The notes beneath the pieces were generated by a model. That model ran no database searches. It was not told the DNA's origin and saw only the letters and a list, made by a program, of their open reading frames with translations. The position numbers were made by a program, and so were the translations under genes. Shown piece after piece: positions 7,522-15,442 of a stretch of DNA of 64,000 bases. Each line of letters opens with the position of its first letter. Position 1 is the stretch's first letter. Location of the stretch: the NCBI RefSeq assembly GCF_004345855.1, contig NZ_SLXN01000001.1, positions 186,001 to 250,000 of the forward strand. Direction: 5' to 3'. This DNA comes from Sphingomonas sp. BK235 (GTDB lineage Bacteria; Pseudomonadota; Alphaproteobacteria; Sphingomonadales; Sphingomonadaceae).

Positions 7522-9876
7522 TCAGAAGCCGCGCCGCAGCGTGACGAAGAACTGACGCGGCGCGCCGGCGAGCAGCGTCTGATTGTCACCGCTGGCGGCG
7601 AAGCCGTTGCTGCCGATCGTCGCGACATATTTCTTGTCGGTCAGGTTGGTGACGCTGCCCTCGAGCGCGAAGCCGCGGAAGACGCCCATGTTCTCGCCGA
7701 AGCGCACGCCGATGCTGGCGTCCACCAGCACGCGCGACACGATCGACAGGTCGTTGAGGTAGGTGAAATAGCGCTTCGCCATATAGTCCGCGCCGACGCG
7801 GCCGAAGAAGCGGCTGTCGTCGTACACGATCTCGCCCTTGGCCATGTGCTCGGGCGTGTCGACCACGGTCTTGCCCGCGGTCGCGGTCAGCACATTGCCC
7901 GCGGCGTCGACGACGTCGTCCTGATAGGTCGCCTTGTTGTAGCTGTAGCTGGCGAACAGGCTGAGCGGCGGGAGCACGCGATAGAAGGCCGAGACCTCGC
8001 CGCCGTAGCTCTCGACGCCGCCGGCGTTGTTGAGCGTCGGCGGGTTGCCCTGGATGCCCGAGCCGTTCTGGAAGGTGAGCAGCCGGTCGTTGAAGTCGAT
8101 GTAATAGCCCACCGCGGAGAGCTGGAGCCCGCCGGCGCGCAGGCGCACGCCGCCCTCCGCGGTCTTCGACGTCTCGGGCCGGATGCGCGAGCGGATCGCG
8201 TCGAAGCCGGTCTGGGTGGTGCCGAACGGCCCCGCCGTACCCGAGACGAAGGCGCGCATATTCTCGGTGTAGCTGGCGAACAGCTCGGCGCCGCCGCCCA
8301 GCGCGAAGACCGCGCCGGCCTGGGGCAGGAACCAGTCCTTCGACTCGATTGTGCCCGCCACCAGCACGCCGGTGAGCAGGTTGGCCTTGTTCTCGACGCG
8401 CATGCCCTTCCAGCCCGCGTTGATCGTCAGCCGGCCGAGCTGGAGCGTGTCGGCGACGTGATATTGCAGCGTCTCGGTGTCGTAATTGCCCGCCCATTGC
8501 GTGAAGAACGGGTTCGCCTGATAGTCGAGCGCGCGGCGATTGGGCGTGGTGCCGTCGGCCATGCCGTAGAAGCGGCGCGCCTGGTCGAAGGCGTTGCTCT
8601 CATACCAGGCGCCGACCTCGAGGCGGTTGGCGCCGAGCTCGAGCGCGGCGTTGGTGACATTGCCCGCGCGCATGATGCGATATTCGGTGGTGCGGAACGA
8701 CAGCGCCGAGCCGCCCGTGATCGGCGTGCCGTCGGCGTTCGGGGCGCCCGCCGGCGTGGGCTGATAGGGCGTGATCCACGAACCCTGCCCCTTGTTGCGG
8801 TGGATATAGCTGGTCGACACGATCGACAGCTGCGGCAGCAGCTGCGCCTCGAAGGTCACCCCGCCGAGCCAGTCGCGGCGCAGCCCGGCGGCGTCGTAAT
8901 AGACGTCGTCGAGCGTGCCGATCCCCGCCGGGAAGGCGAGGCCCACGCCCGGATAGGGCAGGGCCGCGGTGGCGCTGGCCGCGCGCGCGGCCTGGTTCTG
9001 CGCGATCTGCGCGAGCTGGAGCGCGAGCGGATAGTTGTCGGAGATATTGTCGTTGTTCAGCCCGCGGCGGCGGATGATGTCCAGGCTGAGGTCCTGATAG
9101 TCGTTCTCGCGCCGGTCGGAGAAATTGAGGAAGGCGGTGATCTTGCCGTGCTCGCCCACCTCCTTCACCACCTTGGCATTGGCCTGGTGCTGGCGCTGCT
9201 CGCCGAAGCCCTTCCACTTGTCGGTCTTGAGGAAGCCGTAGCTGAAATAGCCCTTGAGCCCGCCGCCGAGATCGCCCGATTCGGCGCGGACGAAGGCGCG
9301 ATAGGTCTGGTCGCTGCCATAGGTGCCCGAGGCGGCGAGGTCGGCGGTGTCCGACGGCGCGCGGCTGACGAACTGGAGCGTGCCGCCGAGGTTGCTGGTC
9401 GAGGCGGTGCCGAGCGCGCCCGCGCCCTGCGCCACCGTGGTGCTAGCGATGTTCTCCGAGAGGATCGCGCGGCTGATGTGAAGGCCGTTGACGTTGCCGT
9501 AGCTCATGTCGCCGAGCGGCACGCCGTCGAGCGTGAAGCCGAGCTGGTTCTGGTTGAAGCCGCGCAGCGAGATGCGGGTCGACCATTCGTACGCGCCGAA
9601 CGCGTCGGCCGACTGGAAGTTGACGCCGGGCAGCTTGGAGACCGCCTTGAGCGGCGAGGTACCGGGGGTGAGCCGCTCGAGATCGGCCGCGGTGACGGTC
9701 TGCACCTGACGGCTCTGGCCGAAGCCGAGCACGACGACATCCTCGCCCTCGGTCGGCTGCTCCGGTGCGCCGCGGTCGATCGTCGCGGCGGTGGCGGGGG
9801 GTGGCGCGTCCTGCGCCAGCACGGGCGCGGAAAACAGGCAGGCGGCGCCGGCGAGCAGCGCGAATTTGGCGGTCAT
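7522..9876 (-). CDS. TonB-dependent outer-membrane receptor
   Basis: A 784-residue receptor. Residues 1-21 are a signal peptide ending in VLAQ. No TonB box can be assigned with confidence. The plug domain covers about residues 45-160 (EDVVVLGFGQSRQVQTVTAADL, ISLRGFNQNQLGFTLDGVPLGD), and the rest is the 22-strand barrel, ending in a terminal Phe (VTLRRGF) as needed for BAM insertion. A GGGGGA ribosome binding site lies upstream. The downstream neighbour PEBP gene is 107 bases away and the upstream map gene 119 bases away, with an inverted repeat between map and this gene, so it is probably transcribed alone. The ligand is not evident. Confidence 0.93.
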   Translation of the reverse strand: MTAKFALLAGAACLFSAPVLAQDAPPPATAATIDRGAPEQPTEGEDVVVLGFGQSRQVQTVTAADLERLTPGTSPLKAVSKLPGVNFQSADAFGAYEWSTRISLRGFNQNQLGFTLDGVPLGDMSYGNVNGLHISRAILSENIASTTVAQGAGALGTASTSNLGGTLQFVSRAPSDTADLAASGTYGSDQTYRAFVRAESGDLGGGLKGYFSYGFLKTDKWKGFGEQRQHQANAKVVKEVGEHGKITAFLNFSDRRENDYQDLSLDIIRRRGLNNDNISDNYPLALQLAQIAQNQAARAASATAALPYPGVGLAFPAGIGTLDDVYYDAAGLRRDWLGGVTFEAQLLPQLSIVSTSYIHRNKGQGSWITPYQPTPAGAPNADGTPITGGSALSFRTTEYRIMRAGNVTNAALELGANRLEVGAWYESNAFDQARRFYGMADGTTPNRRALDYQANPFFTQWAGNYDTETLQYHVADTLQLGRLTINAGWKGMRVENKANLLTGVLVAGTIESKDWFLPQAGAVFALGGGAELFASYTENMRAFVSGTAGPFGTTQTGFDAIRSRIRPETSKTAEGGVRLRAGGLQLSAVGYYIDFNDRLLTFQNGSGIQGNPPTLNNAGGVESYGGEVSAFYRVLPPLSLFASYSYNKATYQDDVVDAAGNVLTATAGKTVVDTPEHMAKGEIVYDDSRFFGRVGADYMAKRYFTYLNDLSIVSRVLVDASIGVRFGENMGVFRGFALEGSVTNLTDKKYVATIGSNGFAASGDNQTLLAGAPRQFFVTLRRGF

Positions 9877-9932
9877 GGTTCAATCCCCCGTCATCGTTGA
9901 CGGAGGCGCCTGCACTAGGTCGGGGTCGGCCC

Positions 9933-9956
9933 CATGACGGTTTGATTGCCGTTATG
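9933..9956. promoter_or_regulatory. Inverted repeat upstream of the TonB receptor
   Basis: Arms CATGACGG and CCGTTATG pair with one mismatch around an eight-base spacer, 57-80 bases before the receptor start. The size and position fit a dimeric repressor site, but no regulator is known for it. Confidence 0.3.
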
Positions 9957-9995
9957 AGACAGGGAGATGCGGGATCGAGCGAGCGCGCGCGGCGC

Positions 9996-10820
9996 TCAAT
10001 AGGGCGGCTTGTCGAGCCCGGCGGGAGAGCTGGTGAAGATCTCGCAGCCGTCCTCGGTGATGCCGATCGAATGTTCGAACTGCGCCGAGAGCGAGCGGTC
10101 GCGCGTGACCGCGGTCCAGCCGTCGTCGAGCAGCTTCACGTCGGGGCGGCCGATGTTGATCATCGGCTCGATCGTGAAGATCATGCCCGGCCGCAGCTCC
10201 ACCCCCGTGCCCGGTCGCCCGACATGGACCACCTCGGGCGCGTCGTGGAACAGCCGGCCCAGCCCGTGCCCGCAGAAGTCGCGCACCACGCCGTAGCGGT
10301 GCGACTCGGCGTGGCGCTGGATCGCATGCGCCACGTCCCCCATGTGGTTGCCGGGGCGCGCCTGCTCGATGCCGAGCATCAGGCACTCATAGGTCACCTC
10401 GACCAGCCGCTTCGCCTTCAGCGGCACGTCGCCGATCAGGTACATGCGGCTCGAGTCGCCGTGCCAGCCGTCGACGATCGGAGTCACGTCGACGTTGACG
10501 ATATCGCCCGACTTGAGCGGCTTGTCCGCGGGGATGCCGTGGCAGACGACATGGTTGATCGAGATGCAGGTGCTGTGCGCATAGCCGCGATAGCCGAGCG
10601 TCGCGGGCACGCCGCCACCCGCCAGGATGAAGTCGTAGATCAACTTGTCGAGCGCCGCGGTGGTCACGCCGGGCACCATGTGCGGCACCAGCATGTCGAG
10701 CGTCTCGGCGGCGAGCCGGCCGGCCTTGTGCATGCCGTCGAAGGCATCGCGCCCGTGCAGCTTGATCGCGCCGGTGCGCCCGTGCGGCGCGTCGCTGGTG
10801 ACGGTGACATAATCGGTCAT
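9996..10820 (-). CDS. map: Type I methionine aminopeptidase
   Basis: A 274-residue cytoplasmic enzyme that removes the initiator methionine from new proteins. All five metal ligands can be seen: the two Asp in VNVDVTPIVDGWHGDSSRMY, the His in CGHGLGRLFH, and the Glu residues in IFTIEPMIN and QFEHSIGI. The length matches type I enzymes. The ATG at 10820 is preferred because the family's N-terminus begins about here; a longer open frame extends across the divergent CinA-like gene and is not coding. The 52-base gap to the divergent gene must hold both promoters. Confidence 0.95.
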   Translation of the reverse strand: MTDYVTVTSDAPHGRTGAIKLHGRDAFDGMHKAGRLAAETLDMLVPHMVPGVTTAALDKLIYDFILAGGGVPATLGYRGYAHSTCISINHVVCHGIPADKPLKSGDIVNVDVTPIVDGWHGDSSRMYLIGDVPLKAKRLVEVTYECLMLGIEQARPGNHMGDVAHAIQRHAESHRYGVVRDFCGHGLGRLFHDAPEVVHVGRPGTGVELRPGMIFTIEPMINIGRPDVKLLDDGWTAVTRDRSLSAQFEHSIGITEDGCEIFTSSPAGLDKPPY

Positions 10821-10872
10821 CGCGGCGATATAGCGTGGCGAGGGCGCGAATGCGAGGCTATGCCCGCCCGCT

Positions 10873-11631
10873 ATGGAGACCGAACGCATCTGGACCGCGG
10901 CGCTCGTCGTGATCGGCGACGAGATCCTCTCCGGCCGCACCCAGGACAAGAACGTGGCGCAACTGGCGAGCTGGCTCAACGTCCAGGGCATCCGCCTCGC
11001 CGAGGTGCGCGTGGTGGCGGACCGTGAGGCCGCGATCGTCGAGGCGGTCAACCAGCTGCGCGCGCGCAACGACTATCTCTTCACCACCGGCGGCATCGGC
11101 CCGACGCACGACGACATCACAGTGGATTCGATCGCCGCCGCGCTGGGCGTCGCGGTGGTGCATCACCCCGAGGCGGTGGCGGTGCTGGAGCGCTATTACG
11201 CCACGCGCGGCGGCGTCACCCCGGCGCGGCTGCGGATGGCGCGCGTGCCGGACGGGGCGACGCTGATCGAGAACCGCGTCTCGGGCGCACCGGGGATCCG
11301 CGTCGGCAATATCTTCATCATGGCGGGGGTGCCGCACATCACCGCGGGGATGCTCGACGCGCTGACGGGAACGCTCGAGGGCGGGCGCCCGGTGGTGAGC
11401 GGCACGATCGGCTGCTGGGTGGCGGAGAGCGAGGTCGCCGACTTGCTCCGCGACGCCGAACGCGCGCACGAGGGCGTCGCGATCGGCAGCTACCCCTTCT
11501 TCCGCGACGGGCGGACCGGCGCCAATTTCGTCGTGCGCTCGCCCGACCCCGCCGCGGTCGAGCGCTGCCTCGCGATGCTCACCACCGCCTTGACTGCGGC
11601 GGGGCATGAGGTGGTGGCCGGCGGGATCTGA
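10873..11631 (+). CDS. CinA-like / molybdopterin-binding domain protein
   Basis: A 252-residue protein made of the MoaB/MogA-like molybdopterin-binding fold: ALVVIGDEILSGRTQDKN at residues 10-27 and FTTGGIGPTHDDITVDSIA at about 70-88, the two loops that bind the pterin in MogA-type proteins. It corresponds to the N-terminal half of competence-damage protein CinA; the C-terminal nicotinamide-nucleotide amidase domain of full CinA (about 400 residues) is absent. Such stand-alone forms are common in alphaproteobacteria. Any enzymatic role is unproven. It diverges from map and converges on the serine hydrolase gene. Confidence 0.88.
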   Translation: METERIWTAALVVIGDEILSGRTQDKNVAQLASWLNVQGIRLAEVRVVADREAAIVEAVNQLRARNDYLFTTGGIGPTHDDITVDSIAAALGVAVVHHPEAVAVLERYYATRGGVTPARLRMARVPDGATLIENRVSGAPGIRVGNIFIMAGVPHITAGMLDALTGTLEGGRPVVSGTIGCWVAESEVADLLRDAERAHEGVAIGSYPFFRDGRTGANFVVRSPDPAAVERCLAMLTTALTAAGHEVVAGGI

Positions 11632-11696
11632 CGCGGTGCGCGCGCCGGCCGTTGGTGTGGGACCCTGCGCAAGCGGGACCTTCGCGAAGTCCTTCT

Positions 11697-11723
11697 GTCA
11701 TCCCGGGCGAGGTCCGGGATGAC
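11697..11723. terminator. GTCATCCCGG hairpin between convergent genes
   Basis: GTCATCCCGG (11697-11706) pairs perfectly with CCGGGATGAC (11714-11723) across a seven-base loop. It is a single-arm member of the window's repeat family, placed between convergent genes ending at 11631 and 11753, where it could end transcription in both directions. There is no clear T-tract. Confidence 0.5.
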
Positions 11724-11752
11724 GGAAGAGAAGAAGCGTCCCGCGACCTGTC

Positions 11753-13327
11753 CTAGCGCGCCGCCGTCACGGGGGTGAACAGCAGGTCCTGATAGTCGAA
11801 GCTGAAATCGGCGAGCGGCGACACCGGCTTGGCGGTGATCCGCGCGACCTGGCCCTCGGCGTCGAGCGCGAAGGTCAGATAGGCGGGCTCGATCGCCGCG
11901 TCGCTGAACGTGGCCACGAAGGTATCATACTGATAATGCACCAGCCGCGCGCGCATATTGGGCGTGGTGGTGAAATCGGCGGTCAGCCCGCGCGCGTCGC
12001 GGCCGATCACCAGCTCGCCGTACCAGGGATCGGCATAGCGCCCGGCGTAGCGCGGCAGCGACAGTGATGGCCCCACCTTGGCGGGCGCGGCGGCGCGCTG
12101 GCGCACCACCGCCTCCGCCGCCGCGATGCGCGCGCGGCGATACTGGCCGAAGCGCGCGGGCCAATCCTGCGCGGGCAGGCCGAGATAATGGTCGATCAAC
12201 TCCCACATCAGCCCGTGGCGCGGCTCGGCTTCCTCGCTGTTGAGCGCGATCGCGAAGCCCACTTTCTTCTCCGGGATCAGGACCACCACCGTGGTGAAGC
12301 CGAACAACCCGCCGGCGTGCCACACGATCTGCGCGCCATGATAGTCGCGCACGTCCCAACCCAGCGCATAGGCCTGGTATTGGGGCGTGATCTCCGCGAC
12401 CGGCGCGGGATAGGGCTCGATCGGCATCGGCGTCACCGGCGTCCACATCTCCGCCGCCTGCGCCGCGGAATAGAGCCGGCCCTTGCCCTCGGGCAGCGCG
12501 CCTTGCGCGAGCTGGATCTGGAGCCAGCGCGCGAGATCGGTCGCGCTCGCCGCGATCAGCCCCGCGGGTGCGCCCGCCTGGCCGAGCCGGTCCCGCTCGT
12601 CGAGCAGCCGCATCGCGCCGGTGCCGCGCACCGCGCCGCCAGCGCGGGCGTGCGGCTGCGCGCGATCGGGTGCGCCGAGCTGGCGCACCATGTCCGCGGT
12701 GGCGGAGCGCAACCCGGCGGGGCGGAACACATGATCGCGCATGTAATCCTCCCACGTCTGGCCGCTGACCCGCTCGATCAGCGCGCCCGCGACGGTGTAG
12801 AGGATGTTGTCATAAGCGTAGCCGCTGCGGAAACTGGTGGCGGGGCGAAGGAAGCGCAGCCGCCGGACCAGCTCCGCGCGCGACAGCTTGCCGCGCGGCA
12901 CCATCAGCAGGTCGCCCGCGCCCAACCCGAGCCCGCTGCGATGCACCAGCAGGTCGCGCACCGTGATCTCGCGCGTGACCCAGGGATCGTACATCTGGAA
13001 ATCGGGCAGATGATCGATGACGCGATCGTCCCAGCCGATCCGGCCCGCGTCCACCAGCGTCGCCAGCGCCGCGCTGGTGAAGGCCTTGCCGGTGGAGCCG
13101 ATCATGAACAAGGTGTCGGCGTCGACCGGGGCCGTCTCGCCGAGCCGGCGCACGCCATAGCCCTTGGCGAGCACCACCTTGCCATCCTCGACGATCGCCA
13201 CCGCCATGCCCGGCGTGCCCGAGGCGGCGCGCACCGCCTCGATACGGCGGTCGAGCCCGGCGGGCGGGTCGGCGCTGGCGGGCGCGGCGAGCAACAGCAG
13301 CGGGGCGAGCGCGATCGGGGTCTTCAT
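11753..13327 (-). CDS. Exported serine hydrolase (beta-lactamase/penicillin-binding-like), possible D-peptidase
   Basis: A 524-residue protein with an N-terminal signal peptide (LLLLAAPASAD). The class C beta-lactamase/DD-peptidase fold is shown by the SxxK motif GSTGK (Ser78, Lys81), the YxN-type motif in GYAYDN at about 165, and the third box WHAGG at about 345. A small C-terminal domain (RYAGRYADPWYGELVIG) resembles the beta-barrel found at the end of D-aminopeptidase-like serine hydrolases. The family includes D-aminopeptidases and D-Ala carboxypeptidases; with a D-glutamate acetylase and a dipeptide epimerase-like gene nearby, cleavage of D-residue peptides in the periplasm is a reasonable guess. 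Its start overlaps the permease stop (ATGA). Last gene of a four-gene operon. Confidence 0.88.
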   Translation of the reverse strand: MKTPIALAPLLLLAAPASADPPAGLDRRIEAVRAASGTPGMAVAIVEDGKVVLAKGYGVRRLGETAPVDADTLFMIGSTGKAFTSAALATLVDAGRIGWDDRVIDHLPDFQMYDPWVTREITVRDLLVHRSGLGLGAGDLLMVPRGKLSRAELVRRLRFLRPATSFRSGYAYDNILYTVAGALIERVSGQTWEDYMRDHVFRPAGLRSATADMVRQLGAPDRAQPHARAGGAVRGTGAMRLLDERDRLGQAGAPAGLIAASATDLARWLQIQLAQGALPEGKGRLYSAAQAAEMWTPVTPMPIEPYPAPVAEITPQYQAYALGWDVRDYHGAQIVWHAGGLFGFTTVVVLIPEKKVGFAIALNSEEAEPRHGLMWELIDHYLGLPAQDWPARFGQYRRARIAAAEAVVRQRAAAPAKVGPSLSLPRYAGRYADPWYGELVIGRDARGLTADFTTTPNMRARLVHYQYDTFVATFSDAAIEPAYLTFALDAEGQVARITAKPVSPLADFSFDYQDLLFTPVTAAR

Positions 13328-14427
13328 GGCGTCTCCGGGAGCGGCGCGCGCGCCGGGGTGGCGCGCAGCAGCGTCACCCACAGCAGCGGCAGGACGTAGA
13401 TCGCGATCAGCGCCCAGGCGAGCGCGCGATAGCCGGCGGCGATCAGCGTGACGAGCCCGACGCGGTCCGCCACCAGCATGCACGGCAGCAGCAGCGCGAG
13501 CGCGAGCGCGGCGCGACGCGGCGCGGTCAGCGTCACGCCGGCGCGCGCGACGCGCTCGTTCACCGCATGGACCGCGCCGGTGCCGCTCTCCAGCAGCGCG
13601 GCGAAGATCATCAGCTGGAACAGCAGGTGGAACAGCGGCTGGCCGAGCCGCGCCAGGATATAATCGGACGGCAGCACCGCGCTCGCCACGTCGGGCAGGA
13701 AGGCGACCATGCTGACGAAGAAGAGCAGCGCGGGCAGCATCGCGAGCGGTCCCGCGATCGCGCCGGCGATCAGCGCGTCGCGCGCGCCGCGGAAGTGGCG
13801 CGTCACCGGCAGCACGATCACCGCGCCGACGATATTGTAGCCCGCATAGGTCAGTCCACCGAGCGCCCAGTCGCCCGACGGCGCGGGCGCGGCGGCGAAG
13901 CCCGCGGCGACACGATCGCCGAACCCCGCGAAGGCGAGCGCCAGGAAGGCGGCGTAAGTGGCGTAGAGGAGCAGCGACACCCAGGCGAAGACGCGCTCCA
14001 CCCCGACATTGCCGAAGGCGACGCAGCCGGTGATGCCGACCAGCAGCGCGACCGTCCCGACCAGCGGGGCAAGCCCCAGCGTCGCCGCGCCGATCGCGCC
14101 CGCCGCGGCGCCGAACACCGCGAGCACCAGCACGACGAAGGCGGCATAGGCCGCCTCGAAGGCCACCCACCAGCGGCCCAGCAGCGCCTGGAAGAAATGG
14201 CGGTAATCGCGCGCGCCGACGTGATGCGCGAGGCGGAAGGTCAGCGCCGCCACCACCGCCCAGACGATCGTCGCCAGCAGCATCGCGGCGAGCCCGCCCC
14301 AGGCGCCCGCGGGCAGGAAGAATTCGGCGATCTCGCGCCCGGTCGCATAGCCCCCGCCGATCACCACCGCCTTGAAGGCGAGGCCGGGCAGCAGATAGCG
14401 CCGGAAGCGGTCGCGCCAGCGGCTCAT
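13324..14427 (-). CDS. YkvI-like inner-membrane permease
   Basis: A 367-residue polytopic protein with about ten hydrophobic segments. It begins RYLLPGLAFKAVVIGGGYATGREIAEFF; the GGGYATGRE loop is the substrate-site signature of YkvI-like proteins in the LeuT-like amino-acid transporter group. It overlaps its neighbours by four bases on both sides and lies between the DUF1611 gene and the serine hydrolase. Related permeases are often next to DUF1611 and enolase-superfamily genes. The likely cargo is an amino acid or small peptide such as D-glutamate; that is inference from the operon. Confidence 0.8.
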   Translation of the reverse strand: MSRWRDRFRRYLLPGLAFKAVVIGGGYATGREIAEFFLPAGAWGGLAAMLLATIVWAVVAALTFRLAHHVGARDYRHFFQALLGRWWVAFEAAYAAFVVLVLAVFGAAAGAIGAATLGLAPLVGTVALLVGITGCVAFGNVGVERVFAWVSLLLYATYAAFLALAFAGFGDRVAAGFAAAPAPSGDWALGGLTYAGYNIVGAVIVLPVTRHFRGARDALIAGAIAGPLAMLPALLFFVSMVAFLPDVASAVLPSDYILARLGQPLFHLLFQLMIFAALLESGTGAVHAVNERVARAGVTLTAPRRAALALALLLPCMLVADRVGLVTLIAAGYRALAWALIAIYVLPLLWVTLLRATPARAPLPETP

Positions 14428-15434
14428 GTCTCGCAGGCGTCGAGCAGCCGCTCGAAGGCGTCGCCGCCGCGCATCGGGTCCGCCGCGGGCAGCGCGAGCC
14501 GCTCGCTGGTCTCGGCGATGGCGCGCGCCGCTGCGTCGGGATCGAGCCGCGCGGTGTTGAGGCTCACGCCGGCGCAGCGGATCGCCGGATTGGTCAGCCG
14601 CCCTGCCGCGATCGTCTGCGCGATCACCGCCTCGACGGCGGGCACCGGATAATGCGCATGGCCCAGGATCTGGCGCCGTCCCGGCTCGTGGCACACGACG
14701 AACAGATCGGGCTGGCTGCCGTGGAGCAGCGCCAGCGACACCGGCGCATAGGCCGGGTGGAACAGCGAGCCCTGACCCTCGATCACATCGAGATGGTCGG
14801 GGTCGGCGGCGGGGCTGAGCAGCTCGGCGGCGCCGGTGGCGAAGTCGGCCACCACGGCGTCGATCGCGATGCCGCTGCCCGCGATCATGATCCCGGTCTG
14901 TCCGCTGGCGCGGAAGGTGGCGTCCACCCCGCGCGCCGCCAGCCCGCGCGCGATCGCCAGCGCGGTATATTTCTTGCCCAGCGCGCAATCGGTGCCGACC
15001 GTCAGCAGCCGTCGGCCGGCGCGCCGCCGCCCGCTCGCGATCGGCAGGTCGGCCGGCGGGACGCGCAGGTCGTGGAGCTGGCGCCCGTGGCGCGCCGCGG
15101 CGTCGCGCAGCCGCGGCAGGTCGGTCAGCCGCGCGTGCATTCCCGCCACCAGGTCGAGCCCCGCGGCGAGCGCCTGTTCCAGCGCGGGCAGCCAGGCGTC
15201 GGGGATCACGCCGCCCTGGTTGGCGACCCCGATCACCAGCGCGCGCGCGCCCTGCGCGGCCGCTTCCGCGGGCGTGAGCCGCGGCAGCCCCGTCGTCACC
15301 GTCGCCGCGGGCAGCGCATGTTCGCCGAGGCAGCGATCGCGCGCCCAGTCGCGCAGGCCGAACGCGGTCTTGGCGAAACCCGGCTCGGTGACGTCGCCGA
15401 GGAAGAGCAGATAGGGGGCGGGGAGGTCGACCAC
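14424..15434 (-). CDS. dgcN: DUF1611 protein, probable D-glutamate N-acetyltransferase (DgcN-like)
   Basis: A 336-residue cytoplasmic protein. GTG start at 15434, nine bases beyond the receptor stop. The DUF1611 family shows an N-terminal Rossmann-like domain and a C-terminal P-loop domain; here the P-loop reads GTDCALGKKYTAL at about residue 170. Two further conserved blocks are FRASGQTGIMIAG and VIEGQGSLFHP. In the characterised marine DgcN-DgcA pathway the family member N-acetylates D-glutamate, and an enolase-superfamily racemase (DgcA) turns the product into N-acetyl-L-glutamate. A DgcA-like gene is present at 19020-20012, which strengthens this call. The symbol is by family and context, not by a close match. 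Confidence 0.8.
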   Translation of the reverse strand: MVDLPAPYLLFLGDVTEPGFAKTAFGLRDWARDRCLGEHALPAATVTTGLPRLTPAEAAAQGARALVIGVANQGGVIPDAWLPALEQALAAGLDLVAGMHARLTDLPRLRDAAARHGRQLHDLRVPPADLPIASGRRRAGRRLLTVGTDCALGKKYTALAIARGLAARGVDATFRASGQTGIMIAGSGIAIDAVVADFATGAAELLSPAADPDHLDVIEGQGSLFHPAYAPVSLALLHGSQPDLFVVCHEPGRRQILGHAHYPVPAVEAVIAQTIAAGRLTNPAIRCAGVSLNTARLDPDAAARAIAETSERLALPAADPMRGGDAFERLLDACET

Positions 15435-15442
15435 CGCGCGGC

